DNA of 64,000 bases from Pseudomonas gingeri (GCF_013386115.1 NZ_JACAOR010000011.1:1-64000), one strand, 5' to 3'. Shown: positions 15,733-24,115, counted from the first letter of the stretch. The notes: generated from the sequence alone by a model not told the origin. Made by a program: numbers and translations.

Positions 15733-16053
15733 TCAGTCGTGCTTTTTCATCAGGTGCGGCGCCATGTTGAGCGCCTGGTTGCGGCGTGTCCGGCGACGGC
15801 TGCGCCGCCAGAGCCAGACACCGCAGTACAGCACCAGCAGGCCCACCACCAGGATGACCGCCGAACCGGTGGTGGTGGCGTTCAGATCGCCCATGGCCGG
15901 GGCGTGTCCCAACAGGCTGGCGGCACCGGCCATGGCCAGCAGCACCCCGAAGGTTGCCAACAGCGCCGCGAAACCGGCGCCCAAGCGCGAACGCCAGTTG
16001 CTCTGGCCCTTGGGGCGCAGTCGGCGAGCGTCAAAACCATCGGATATCTTCAT
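15733..16053 (-). CDS. Small membrane protein of unknown function
   Basis: 106 residues from the ATG at 16053 (MKISDGFDARRLRPKGQ) with GAGGAAA upstream. Two hydrophobic segments (about 25-48, AALLATFGVLLAMAGAASLLG, and 60-80, AVILVVGLLVLYCGVWLW) are followed by an Arg-rich cytoplasmic tail (RRSRRRTRRNQ). No known domain is recognised. It lies between the Smr gene and the cysteine-hydrolase-like gene. Confidence 0.65.
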   Translation of the reverse strand: MKISDGFDARRLRPKGQSNWRSRLGAGFAALLATFGVLLAMAGAASLLGHAPAMGDLNATTTGSAVILVVGLLVLYCGVWLWRRSRRRTRRNQALNMAPHLMKKHD

Positions 16054-16192
16054 TCCGATTTCCTCTATGAGTATCGGCCCTTCGACCGGGAGATGGTCGG
16101 CTTGTTCCTGACGCGGTTGGGAAATCGGCAAATGGCGGGTGGTTCGGCACCTGTAACGGATGGGCGGTCGCGAGGACGACCCATCCTCGGGC

Positions 16193-16783
16193 TCAGATCA
16201 GGTCTCGGGTCAAAGCCAGGGTGGCGAAGTTATCGGCCATGATCGCCATTTCAGTGCGCTGGACCTGCTCGGCACTGATGATCTCGCCCTTGTAGGGCAG
16301 GTCGCGGGTGGCACAGGCGTCTTCCACCAGGGTGCAGCGAAAGCCCAGGTTCTTGGCGGCGCGGACGGTGGTGCTGACGCTGGAGTGGCTCATGAAGCCG
16401 CAGACGATCAGGTCCAGCGAGCCGAGTTCCTGCAGGTGTTTCTCCAGGCCGGTGCCGTGGAAGGCGCTCGGCAGCAGCTTGCCGATCAGGGTTTCGTCAC
16501 CCTGGGGCTCGAGGCCGGGAATGAATTCGCCGCGTTCGCCCTGCGGGTCGAACAACCCGCCGACGGTGCCCAGGTGACGGATATGCACGATCGGCCGGCC
16601 GGCCGCGCGGGCAGCAGCGACCAACTGCTTGATGTTGTCGACGGCAGCCTGCATGCCGGACAGCGCGAGCGGGCCGCTGAGGTATTCTTTCTGGGCATCG
16701 ATGATCAACAGGCTGGCATGGTTCAGATTGGCTGCTGCATAACCACGGCCGCTGAGTTGAAACATCGTCTTTGGAACGGACAT
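16193..16783 (-). CDS. Isochorismatase/cysteine-hydrolase-fold protein lacking the nucleophile Cys
   Basis: 196 residues from the ATG at 16783 (AAGGAG 8 nt upstream). The isochorismatase-like hydrolase fold is clear: SLLIIDAQKEYL (acid D29), IGKLLPSAFHGTGLEKHL (Lys region), and LIVCGFMSHSSVSTTVRAA. The last normally reads ..G.M(T/S)H.C(V).. with the catalytic Cys, but here the position holds Ser135. Nicotinamidase- and amidase-type members need that Cys; isochorismatases lack it. So it could be a non-thiol hydrolase of the fold or an altered enzyme. The substrate is unknown. It is divergent from prmB (219-bp gap). Confidence 0.8.
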   Translation of the reverse strand: MSVPKTMFQLSGRGYAAANLNHASLLIIDAQKEYLSGPLALSGMQAAVDNIKQLVAAARAAGRPIVHIRHLGTVGGLFDPQGERGEFIPGLEPQGDETLIGKLLPSAFHGTGLEKHLQELGSLDLIVCGFMSHSSVSTTVRAAKNLGFRCTLVEDACATRDLPYKGEIISAEQVQRTEMAIMADNFATLALTRDLI

Positions 16784-17002
16784 TCTGGGGCTCCTTTGAG
16801 TGGGGCTTTTGCCGCATTGTCCTCCGGCTGAGCGCGTATGTGAATCGCTACCCGCGCAGGCGGCGTGGTTACTGGCCTGTAGCCGTGTCAAGGGGTGTTT
16901 GCCGGAGGTCGAAAAGCCACGCCATGATGTCTTTTTGCCTTGTTTCCACCCGACGTCCGTTTGGCTGTTAGAATCGCCCGTCGTTTTTTCAGGAGTCTAC
17001 CC

Positions 17003-17911
17003 GTGATCACTTCCCGCCTGCGCACCCTGCGCGACCACATCCGTTGGGCTGTCAGCCGTTTCCATGGCGCGGATCTGTTTTTCGGTCATGGCACCGACAA
17101 CGCCTGGGACGAGGCACGCCAACTGGTGCTGGGCGCGTTGCACCTGCCCTGGGAAATCGCCGACAGCTATCTGGACTGCCGCCTGGAGGACGACGAGCTG
17201 ACGCATCTGCAGCATCTGCTCAAGCGTCGTATCGAGGATCGGGTGCCGACCGCCTATCTGCTGGGCGAAGCCTGGTTCTGCGGGTTGTCGTTCATCGTCG
17301 ACGAGCGCGTGCTGATCCCGCGTTCGCCGATCGGCGAGCTGATCGAAAGCCGCTTTGCTCCCTGGCTGGGCGCGGAGCCGGCGCGAATCCTCGACCTGTG
17401 CACGGGCTCGGGTTGCATCGGCATTGCCTGTGCCTACGAGTTCCAGCAGGCGGAAGTGGTGTTGGCCGACCTGTCTTTCGAAGCGCTGGAAGTGGCGAAC
17501 CAGAATATCGAGCGCCACGGCGTCGATGAGCGGGTGTTCACGGTCCAGGGCGATGGCTTCGACGGCCTGCCGGGACAGCGCTTCGACCTGATCGTGTCCA
17601 ACCCGCCCTATGTCGATGCCGAGGATTTCGCCGACATGCCGGACGAATACCAGCATGAGCCGGAGCTGGGCCTGGCCTGCGGTGAGGATGGTTTGAACCT
17701 GGTGCGGCGGATGCTCGCCGAAGCGGCGGATCACCTGACCGAGAAAGGTCTGCTGATCGTCGAGGTGGGCAACAGCCAGGTCCACGTCGAAGCCTTGTAC
17801 CCGGAAGTGGATTTTGCCTGGCTGGACTTCGAACGCGGTGGGCACGGGGTGTTCATGCTGACGGCGCCACAGTGCCGCGAGCACCAGGCGTTGTTCGCCT
17901 CGCGGGTCTGA
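17003..17911 (+). CDS. prmB: Ribosomal protein L3 glutamine N5-methyltransferase (PrmB)
   Basis: 302 residues from a GTG at 17003, which has AGGAG 7 nt before it. A longer frame with an ATG at 16940 lacks a ribosome site. SAM-binding motif ILDLCTGSGCIGIACA and substrate motif IVSNPPYVDAEDF (NPPY, Gln recognition) identify the HemK/PrmB group. The N-terminal helical domain and YLLGEAWFCGLSFIVDERVLIPRSPIGELI are those of PrmB rather than PrmC. It methylates a conserved Gln of ribosomal protein L3. The order prmB - hypothetical - hydrolase - aroC - MFS - mtnD-like resembles other pseudomonads. Confidence 0.93.
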   Translation: MITSRLRTLRDHIRWAVSRFHGADLFFGHGTDNAWDEARQLVLGALHLPWEIADSYLDCRLEDDELTHLQHLLKRRIEDRVPTAYLLGEAWFCGLSFIVDERVLIPRSPIGELIESRFAPWLGAEPARILDLCTGSGCIGIACAYEFQQAEVVLADLSFEALEVANQNIERHGVDERVFTVQGDGFDGLPGQRFDLIVSNPPYVDAEDFADMPDEYQHEPELGLACGEDGLNLVRRMLAEAADHLTEKGLLIVEVGNSQVHVEALYPEVDFAWLDFERGGHGVFMLTAPQCREHQALFASRV

Positions 17912-17927
17912 TCGCCAGGCACTTTGT

Positions 17928-17953
17928 GCGGGCCGGCTTGCCGGCTCCCACAG
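17928..17953. repeat. Single REP element after prmB
   Basis: One arm GGCCGGCTTGCCGGCTCCCA with internal GCCGGC-TT-GCCGGC hairpin, in the 61-bp convergent gap between prmB and the next gene. Confidence 0.6.
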
Positions 17954-17972
17954 GTTTGTCAGGAAAATCCGT

Positions 17973-18764
17973 CTAGCGGTGCGTGGCGATCCAGATCAAC
18001 AGCCCGGCCTGGAACATCGCGAAGGCCACCAGGCAAGTGATGGTGAAACGCAGCCCGCTGTCCTCGCGCTTGAACTTGCTGACCCGCTCTTCCTGCTGGC
18101 GCAGCTTCACTTCCTGCTCCATCAGGTTCTGTTCGGCATTCTGCAGCATCTGCGCGGCTTCGAGGATTTCCACGAACTGCAGCTTCTCGGTGTTCCACTG
18201 GGCCAGCAGTTCGCCGACCTGCAGGTCCTTGTAGCTGCCCTTGAGGTGCTGGGGATCGGCGTAGACCACGTCGAAGCCCTGGACCCGCAGGAAGTGATCG
18301 CGGCGCAGGCGGGTGTCTTCGTTCAGGGCGTCCTTGTTCTGCAAGGCCGCGCCATCGACGCGGTAGTGCGACCATTTCTTCTGCGCCCAGATCGCGGCCT
18401 GGGCCACGAGGAAACGGCCGATACCGCGGTTCCACGGTTCCACCTGCAAGCCGCCTTCGGGCCCGAAATGCACGCGCTTGGTGGTGTGGTCGACCCACAT
18501 GTCCAGATGATTCTGTTCCTTGCGTACCCGTTGCGCCGGCAACTGGATATTCATGCGCAGCAGGCTGCGTTCCTTGCTGTTGCGCTCGGCATAGCCGAAC
18601 TGGACAAACCGCAGCGGCCGCCCACCGGTGGCCCGGTCGGTGGTCAACGGCGCCAGGCGCAACATCTTGAAGTGCTCGGGCTGCACATCCGCCCACGGCA
18701 GATCCACCGGCGCGGGTTCGGCGGCTGCGGCGTTGCTTTCGGGTGACGCTTGGGTATCAGTCAT
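17973..18764 (-). CDS. Conserved hypothetical protein with coiled coil and C-terminal membrane anchor
   Basis: 263 residues from the ATG at 18764. There is no signal peptide. Residues ~50-180 form a folded, mixed-charge domain (LRFVQFGYAERNSKERSLLR, HLDMWVDHTTKRVHFGPEGG, RGIGRFLVAQAAIWAQKKW). I do not recognise its family, though the layout faintly recalls an acetyltransferase fold. Residues ~195-235 are strongly coiled-coil-like (EILEAAQMLQNAEQNLMEQE). One hydrophobic helix near the end (FTITCLVAFAMFQAGLLIWI) makes it look tail-anchored in the inner membrane. It lies between convergent prmB and the hydrolase gene. Function unknown. Confidence 0.75.
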   Translation of the reverse strand: MTDTQASPESNAAAAEPAPVDLPWADVQPEHFKMLRLAPLTTDRATGGRPLRFVQFGYAERNSKERSLLRMNIQLPAQRVRKEQNHLDMWVDHTTKRVHFGPEGGLQVEPWNRGIGRFLVAQAAIWAQKKWSHYRVDGAALQNKDALNEDTRLRRDHFLRVQGFDVVYADPQHLKGSYKDLQVGELLAQWNTEKLQFVEILEAAQMLQNAEQNLMEQEVKLRQQEERVSKFKREDSGLRFTITCLVAFAMFQAGLLIWIATHR

Positions 18765-18863
18765 TCGGCGAGATCCTGTCCGTGTCCAGCTTGCCGGCAA
18801 CAATATCGATACCGGCAATGGCCTTATCGGCCGTTTCTGTCAGGACTGGAGCGCAAAATCATC

Positions 18864-19820
18864 TCAATGGCGAGCAAGTCCGTCGATAAAGGCGGTAATC
18901 CGTCCTTCCAGTTCGGCGGCCAGGGGCTGTTGCGGGGCATTGTAGGAAGCCAGCTGGCGCTGGATGTCCCTGGGCACGATGCGCAGGACATGATTCATGC
19001 CGTCGACCAGGACAAGCTGGGCATCCGGCTTGGCCTTCTTCAGGTCCTGTGCGTCGGCGATGCTGACCTGGATATCATTGCGCCCCTGGATGATCAGGGC
19101 CGGCATTTTCAACTGGCCGAAGGCCGCCGCCGGATCCTGGCGGAACAGGCTGATCAGGTAGGGCTGCACACTGGGGCGGAAGATCGGCTCCAGCGGCGGT
19201 GGGATATCGTTGTCCGGACGCCCGGCCTTGAGGCTGTCGAGCAGTTCGTTGCTGCGCAACATCAGCGCCGGCGGCAAGCGGTTGGCCAGTTGCTGGCGGA
19301 TCACCTGGTCCACCGGGCGGCCGCTGCCGGACAGGGAAATGACCCCGGCGGCCTCCAGCTTCGGCGCGGCGAGGGTGGCGATCAGCGCGCCTTCGCTGTG
19401 GCCGAGCAGGACCAGCGGCCCCAGGCGCGGGTCGGCCTTGAGCTTCTCGCCCCAGGCCACCGCATCGGCGACGTAGCTTTCGACGCTCAGGTTGCGTTCA
19501 TCGGGGGCGGCGGCCAGGCTCGCGGCCACGCCGCGCTTGTCGTAGCGCACGCTGGCGATATTGTGCTTGGCCAGCAGCCAGGCCAGGCGCTTGAGGCTGT
19601 CGTTGCGCCCGCCGTCCGGATTGTTGCCATCGCGGTCGGTAGGGCCGGAGCCGGCCACGATCAGCACGACCGGCACTGGCGTGGCGGACTGCGGCAGCAG
19701 CAGCGAGCCGTACAGTTCGCCGCTGCCGGTGTCGAGGTTGATCGGTCGTTGCAGGACCACGCCGGCCTGGGTGAAACCGCTGAACAGGGTCAAGGTAAGG
19801 AGCAAAACACGTAGCATCAT
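18864..19820 (-). CDS. Secreted alpha/beta hydrolase
   Basis: 318 residues from the ATG at 19820 (GTG at 19823 and ATG at 19817 are also possible). Signal peptide MLRVLLLTLTLFSGFTQAG. Alpha/beta-hydrolase landmarks: VVLIVAGSGPTDRDGNN (oxyanion region), ASVRYDKRG, nucleophile elbow LLGHSEGAL (GHSEG), an acid in IIQGRNDIQV and the catalytic His in VDGMNHVLR. Likely a periplasmic esterase or peptidase-like hydrolase. It sits head-to-head with aroC (127-bp gap). Confidence 0.85.
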   Translation of the reverse strand: MMLRVLLLTLTLFSGFTQAGVVLQRPINLDTGSGELYGSLLLPQSATPVPVVLIVAGSGPTDRDGNNPDGGRNDSLKRLAWLLAKHNIASVRYDKRGVAASLAAAPDERNLSVESYVADAVAWGEKLKADPRLGPLVLLGHSEGALIATLAAPKLEAAGVISLSGSGRPVDQVIRQQLANRLPPALMLRSNELLDSLKAGRPDNDIPPPLEPIFRPSVQPYLISLFRQDPAAAFGQLKMPALIIQGRNDIQVSIADAQDLKKAKPDAQLVLVDGMNHVLRIVPRDIQRQLASYNAPQQPLAAELEGRITAFIDGLARH

Positions 19821-19947
19821 CACGCCATTATGGACAAGGTGTCGGTTGGACTCGCAACCGCCGATAAGGTTCGAGGATGAACTACTTGGACAGCCTGCGT
19901 ATACTGGGCCGCTCGGTTATCTAGATCTGATTCGCGGAGCACCCTGC

Positions 19948-21039
19948 ATGTCCGGCAATACCTACGGCAAGCTGTTCACTGTCACCACCGCTGGCGAAAG
20001 CCATGGCCCGGCGTTGGTCGCCATTGTCGACGGCTGCCCGCCGGGCCTGGAGCTGTCCCTGGAAGACCTGCAGCGTGATCTCGACCGCCGCAAGCCCGGC
20101 ACCAGCCGGCACACCACCCAGCGCCAGGAAGCCGACGAAGTGGAGATCCTCTCGGGGGTCTTCGAAGGGCGCACCACCGGCTGCGCCATCGGCCTGCTGA
20201 TCCGCAATACCGACCAGAAGTCCAAGGACTACTCGGCGATCAAGGACCTGTTCCGCCCGGCCCATGCCGACTACACCTACCATCACAAGTACGGTGAGCG
20301 CGACTACCGTGGTGGTGGGCGCAGTTCGGCCCGGGAAACCGCGATGCGCGTGGCGGCCGGTGCCATCGCGAAGAAATTCCTGGCGAGCCAGGGCATTGTC
20401 GTTCGTGGCTACATGAGCCAGCTGGGGCCGATCGAAATCCCGTTCAAGACCTGGGAGTCGGTGGAGCAGAACGCCTTTTTCAGCCCCGACCCGGACAAGG
20501 TGCCCGAGCTGGAAGCCTACATGGACCAGTTGCGTCGCGACCAGGATTCGGTCGGCGCGAAGATCACCGTGGTCGCCGAAGGGGTGATGCCCGGCCTGGG
20601 CGAGCCGATCTTCGACCGTCTCGACGCCGAGCTGGCGCATGCGCTGATGAGCATCAACGCGGTCAAGGGCGTGGAAATCGGCGCCGGTTTCGCCTGCGTG
20701 GCCCAGCGCGGTACCGAGCATCGCGACGAACTGACGCCGCAAGGTTTCCTCAGCAACAACGCGGGCGGCATTCTCGGCGGGATTTCCTCCGGACAGCCGA
20801 TTGTCGCGCACCTGGCGCTCAAGCCGACCTCGAGTATCACCACGCCGGGGCGCTCCATCGATATCCATGGCAATCCGGTGGATGTGATCACCAAGGGTCG
20901 CCACGATCCGTGCGTCGGCATCCGTGCCACGCCGATCGCCGAAGCGATGATGGCGATTGTGCTGATGGATCACCTGCTGCGTCACCGCGGGCAGAATGCG
21001 GATGTGCGCGTGAGCACCCCGGTACTGGGCCAGCTGTAA
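19948..21039 (+). CDS. aroC: Chorismate synthase
   Basis: 363 residues, the family length, from the ATG at 19948 (MSGNTYGKLFTVTTAGESHG). All three signatures are seen: GESHGPALVAIVDGCPPGLEL, YRGGGRSSARETAMRVAAGA and TKGRHDPCVGIRATPIAEAM. It turns EPSP into chorismate with reduced FMN, the branch point to aromatic amino acids and folate. Its stop codon TAA shares one base with the ATG of the next MFS gene (TAATG), so the two are translationally coupled. Longer frames upstream lie over the hydrolase gene and are not used. Confidence 0.97.
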   Translation: MSGNTYGKLFTVTTAGESHGPALVAIVDGCPPGLELSLEDLQRDLDRRKPGTSRHTTQRQEADEVEILSGVFEGRTTGCAIGLLIRNTDQKSKDYSAIKDLFRPAHADYTYHHKYGERDYRGGGRSSARETAMRVAAGAIAKKFLASQGIVVRGYMSQLGPIEIPFKTWESVEQNAFFSPDPDKVPELEAYMDQLRRDQDSVGAKITVVAEGVMPGLGEPIFDRLDAELAHALMSINAVKGVEIGAGFACVAQRGTEHRDELTPQGFLSNNAGGILGGISSGQPIVAHLALKPTSSITTPGRSIDIHGNPVDVITKGRHDPCVGIRATPIAEAMMAIVLMDHLLRHRGQNADVRVSTPVLGQL

Positions 21040-22193
21040 TGTCGGGAGCGCCGCTCCCTTACTGGCGGCTGTCCGGTTTCTACCTGTTCTACTTTGCCCT
21101 GCTGGGGGCGACGGCGCCGTTCCTGGCGCTGTACTTCCACCACCTGGGCTTTGCCCCGGCGCGGATTGGCGAACTGGTGGCAATCCCCATGCTGATGCGC
21201 TGCGTGGCGCCGAACATCTGGGGCTGGCTGGGTGACTACACCGGTCGGCGCCTGGTGATCGTGCGCTTCGGCGCGGTCTGCACCCTGCTGGCGTTCTCAC
21301 TGATCTTCTTCGACAAAAGCTACGCTTGGCTGGCGCTGGTGATGGCCCTGCACGCGTTCTTCTGGCATGCGGTACTGCCGCAGTTCGAAGTCATCACCCT
21401 GGCGCACCTGCAAGGCCAGGCCGCGCGCTACAGTCAGATCCGCCTGTGGGGCTCGATCGGTTTCATTCTTGCCGTGGTGGCGCTCGGGCGGCTGTTCGAA
21501 TGGTTGAGCCTGGATATCTATCCGGTGGCCATTGTGGTGATCATGAGCGGTATCGTCCTGAGCAGCGCCTGGGTGCCCAATGCCCAGCCGGTGAGCCAGG
21601 CCAACCGGCCGGCGGGCGAAGGCTTTCTCAGGCAGTTGCGCAGTCCGGGGGTACTGGCCTTCTATGGCTGTGTCGCGCTGATGCAGATGAGCCACGGCCC
21701 TTATTACACCTTCCTGACCCTGCACCTCGACAATCTCGGCTACAGCCGTGGCCTGATCGGCCTGCTCTGGGCCCTGGGCGTGGTGGCGGAGGTCCTGATG
21801 TTCCTGGCCATGAGCCGGATTCTCACGCGTTTCTCCGTGCGCCGGGTGCTGCTGGCCAGTTTTCTCCTGGCCGCCTTGCGCTGGCTGCTGCTGGGGTCGT
21901 TCGCCGAGCACCTGTGGGTATTGTTGTTCGCCCAGCTGTTGCACGCCGCGACCTTCGGCAGCTTTCACGCCTCGGCCATCCATTTCGTGCAACGCAGCTT
22001 CGGTGCGCGCCAGCAAGGGCAGGGCCAGGCGCTGTACGCCGCCCTGTCCGGCACCGGTGGAGCCCTGGGTGCCTTGTACGCCGGCTACAGCTGGAATGCC
22101 CTGGGACCGACCCTGACGTTCAGTATCGCCAGCCTGGCGGCCCTGGCCGCCGCGATTATCATTGCCACACGCATGCAAGAGGATCGGCCCTGA
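21039..22193 (+). CDS. MFS transporter (HcaT-like, MFS_1_like family)
   Basis: 384 residues, about 12 membrane segments. The N-terminal YWRLSGFYLFYFALLGATAPFLALYFHHLGF and the RLWGSIGFILAVVALGRLF motif resemble the 3-phenylpropionate/HcaT-type MFS group. GDYTGRRL is the cytoplasmic loop 2-3 motif. The ATG overlaps the aroC stop. Substrate unknown; the coupling to aroC is conserved in pseudomonads and hints at an aromatic metabolite, but this is inference. Confidence 0.85.
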   Translation: MSGAPLPYWRLSGFYLFYFALLGATAPFLALYFHHLGFAPARIGELVAIPMLMRCVAPNIWGWLGDYTGRRLVIVRFGAVCTLLAFSLIFFDKSYAWLALVMALHAFFWHAVLPQFEVITLAHLQGQAARYSQIRLWGSIGFILAVVALGRLFEWLSLDIYPVAIVVIMSGIVLSSAWVPNAQPVSQANRPAGEGFLRQLRSPGVLAFYGCVALMQMSHGPYYTFLTLHLDNLGYSRGLIGLLWALGVVAEVLMFLAMSRILTRFSVRRVLLASFLLAALRWLLLGSFAEHLWVLLFAQLLHAATFGSFHASAIHFVQRSFGARQQGQGQALYAALSGTGGALGALYAGYSWNALGPTLTFSIASLAALAAAIIIATRMQEDRP

Positions 22194-22218
22194 GCCCGAA
22201 CCGAGGAAAGAGAGCCCC

Positions 22219-22764
22219 ATGAGCAGCCTGTCCGTTTACCCCGTTGCCACTCCGGATCTTCCCAACAAGGTCCTGACCCATGTCGACGACATTGCCTCGA
22301 CCCTGGCGGAACACGGTGTCCGTTTCGAGCGCCTGCCAGCCACGACGCCCGTTCGCGCGGGTGCCGGTCACGAGGAGGTGCTGGCCGCCTACCGCGGGCA
22401 GATCGACCAGTTGATGAGCGAGCGCGGTAGCGTGAGCGTCGAGGTCATCAGCCTCGACGGCGACCACCCGCAGTCTGCCGAGCTGTGCGCGGCAGGCTTC
22501 GCTGAACAGCAGCACGCGGCCAGCGAAGTGCGCTTCTTCGTCGCCGGCCGTGGTTTGCTCAGCCTGCATATCGGCGACTATGTCTATGCCGTGTTGTGTG
22601 AGAGGAACGATCTGGTTTCGCTGCCGGCCGGTACACGTCACTGGTTCGACATGGGGGATAACCCGCGTTGCGTGGTTATTCGCCTGTTCGACAAGTCTGA
22701 AGGACGAGTGGTCAGTTTTACCGGTGAAGATATCGCCAGTCACTTCCCGCGTCTTGACGACTGA
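22219..22764 (+). CDS. mtnD: Acireductone dioxygenase-like cupin with one metal ligand changed
   Basis: 181 residues, family length, 25 bp behind the MFS gene. EVRFFVAGRGLLSLHIGDYVYAVLCERNDLVSLPAGTRHWFDMG is the strongly conserved acireductone dioxygenase core, and the end FTGEDIASHFPRLDD fits as well. MtnD oxidises the acireductone of the methionine salvage pathway using Fe or Ni held by three His and one Glu (H96, H98, E102, H140 in Klebsiella). Here the first His of HxHxxxE is Gln97 (QQHAASEVRFF); H99, E103 and the later His (TRHWF) remain. No mtnB or mtnC is next to it. It may be a divergent paralogue or a less active enzyme. Confidence 0.82.
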   Translation: MSSLSVYPVATPDLPNKVLTHVDDIASTLAEHGVRFERLPATTPVRAGAGHEEVLAAYRGQIDQLMSERGSVSVEVISLDGDHPQSAELCAAGFAEQQHAASEVRFFVAGRGLLSLHIGDYVYAVLCERNDLVSLPAGTRHWFDMGDNPRCVVIRLFDKSEGRVVSFTGEDIASHFPRLDD

Positions 22765-22776
22765 ATCTACAGGGAA

Positions 22777-22876
22777 CCGACATTAAACAAGTGATGGCCG
22801 GCAGGAACGATTAAAGCTTGAGTCAGAGTTGCATGTTTCAAGTTGTAGGACGTTACCTATTGAAATGTCGGCCATC
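22777..22876 (+). other. Leader-like region with two competing inverted repeats
   Basis: AATGTCGGCCATC (22864-22876) can pair with CCGACATT (22777-22784) or with GATGGCCG (22793-22800), and the two pairings overlap at 22869-22871. It lies between mtnD and the LuxR-type gene, in an otherwise geneless 246-bp gap. Function uncertain. Confidence 0.25.
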
Positions 22877-23010
22877 CCTGTTTGTGTTTGTAGTTGGTTG
22901 TTAAATCCCGCTTCTGTGTAACTCTCTGTTTTTTGATGGTTGTTCATTTGTTGCCGGAGAGACCTGGCGGCAGCCGCGCGACTTATTGAAATTCACAGGG
23001 AGAAACAGAC

Positions 23011-23361
23011 ATGAGCATTCCCAAGATGCTGAGTGCCGGGGGCGGCCCCGCGCCCAGGCACCGGTCGGTCGACATTGTGGATTTGGGGGAGCCGCTTAAA
23101 CAGGATGTTGTCCAGGTGGTACTCCTGCCGGGTTTGAGCAAGCCCAGGAGAAACCGTCTCTCCAAGGCCAAGAACCTCAGCGAGAAGGAACTGGAAGTGC
23201 TCAGGTGGGCGAGGGCGGGCAAGACGGTCTGGGAAATCAGCGTGATCCGCAATGTGTCGGAAGCCACCGTGAAGTTTCACTTGCGCAACATCTATCACAA
23301 GCTGGGGGTGAGCAATCGCGCGCACGCGGTTGGCGAGGCGGTTAATCGTGGCCTGGTTTAG
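23011..23361 (+). CDS. Short LuxR-type HTH regulator without sensor domain
   Basis: 116 residues. The only recognisable domain is the C-terminal LuxR/GerE DNA-binding domain, about 52-116: LSEKELEVLRWARAGKTVWEISVIRNVSEATVKFHLRNIYHKLGVSNRAHAVGEAVNRGLV. The key residues E, W, G, K..E/I, T-V-K-x-H and KLGV are present. The N-terminal 50 residues are not an autoinducer-binding or receiver domain. The ATG has AGGGAG 8 nt upstream. Such HTH-only proteins act as DNA binders controlled by level or by partners. The gap of 246 bp from mtnD points to its own promoter. Targets are unknown. Confidence 0.85.
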   Translation: MSIPKMLSAGGGPAPRHRSVDIVDLGEPLKQDVVQVVLLPGLSKPRRNRLSKAKNLSEKELEVLRWARAGKTVWEISVIRNVSEATVKFHLRNIYHKLGVSNRAHAVGEAVNRGLV

Positions 23362-23462
23362 GGGGAGTGTGCGGGGGGATAAGGGAGTGAGCCACGGGCG
23401 GCAAGTCGGAGCGGTGGGTTCCGTCCCTGTTCGCGACCCGCGGCTGGATGTCTGTCGTGGTT

Positions 23463-23735
23463 TCAGTGATAGGTTGGCAGGGCAAAGCGATTCTGGCTCT
23501 GCAGCAGGGAAATCGACGGCAGTTCGCTGGCCTCGCCGGCAAGATCGCGACGAATCGCGCTGATCACCCAGGTCAGTTGTTCCGCGGTATGCAACTGGGC
23601 GTAGGAAATCGAGCGTTTGACCTGCTTGCCATCGCTGCCACGCAGCGTCAGCAACACACCACCATCAGGACGCGGTTGGGTGGTTACTTCGTAGTTGGAG
23701 AACACAGAAGAGAATTTTTCCTGGATCAGGTTCAT
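23463..23735 (-). CDS. DUF3509-family small protein
   Basis: 90 residues, start MNLIQEKFSSVFSNYEVTTQPRPDGGVLLTL, typical of the small cytoplasmic DUF3509 family found in many copies in Pseudomonas. It contains ARDL-like elements (SAIRRDLAGEASELPSISLLQ) but no enzymatic motif. The function of the family is not known. Convergent with the LuxR-type gene (101-bp gap). Confidence 0.75.
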   Translation of the reverse strand: MNLIQEKFSSVFSNYEVTTQPRPDGGVLLTLRGSDGKQVKRSISYAQLHTAEQLTWVISAIRRDLAGEASELPSISLLQSQNRFALPTYH

Positions 23736-24115
23736 GTCGATCAGCTCCGTCAGCTCATGAATGGCTAGGCATGGAGTGATAGGTGCAGCGATTGTGCCAG
23801 CATTGGCGTTTTAAAAAATCGATATAAATCAACTAGTTAAGTTTTATTGAACTTCGAGGGGTCGTGCAAATTGCAAGAATAGCCATCGTGCATCCTGCAT
23901 TTTGCCCATTGGTCGCCGAGGCGTGCGGCAGTCGCGATCGAGGATACAAAACTTTTCAAAACCTTCGTGTACAGCCTCGCGCGGGGTGACGTATTTTTCG
24001 CGGTGAGGCGGGCCTCAAGGAACTGCCGAAGCCCTGCGGCTGTGACAAGGAATGTTGGCGAGGTTGTCCTCCCAGGCGACGTTCGCTCGATAATAATAAA
24101 GACAGGATGCGACCC
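23736..24115. other. Divergent promoter region between DUF3509 gene and acyl-CoA synthetase gene
   Basis: 380 bp without a gene. The first ~130 bp are AT-rich (TTTTAAAAAATCGATATAA near 23810) and probably hold the DUF3509 promoter. A TAATAATAAAG stretch lies just before the synthetase start. No clear operator or repeat seen. Confidence 0.4.

Noticed and set aside
17921..17960. Terminator for prmB
   Set aside because: The hairpin is a REP element without a T-run; called as a repeat instead.
19561..19947. Upstream extension of AroC
   Set aside because: It runs through the hydrolase gene on the other strand; chorismate synthases begin at MSGNTYGKLF.
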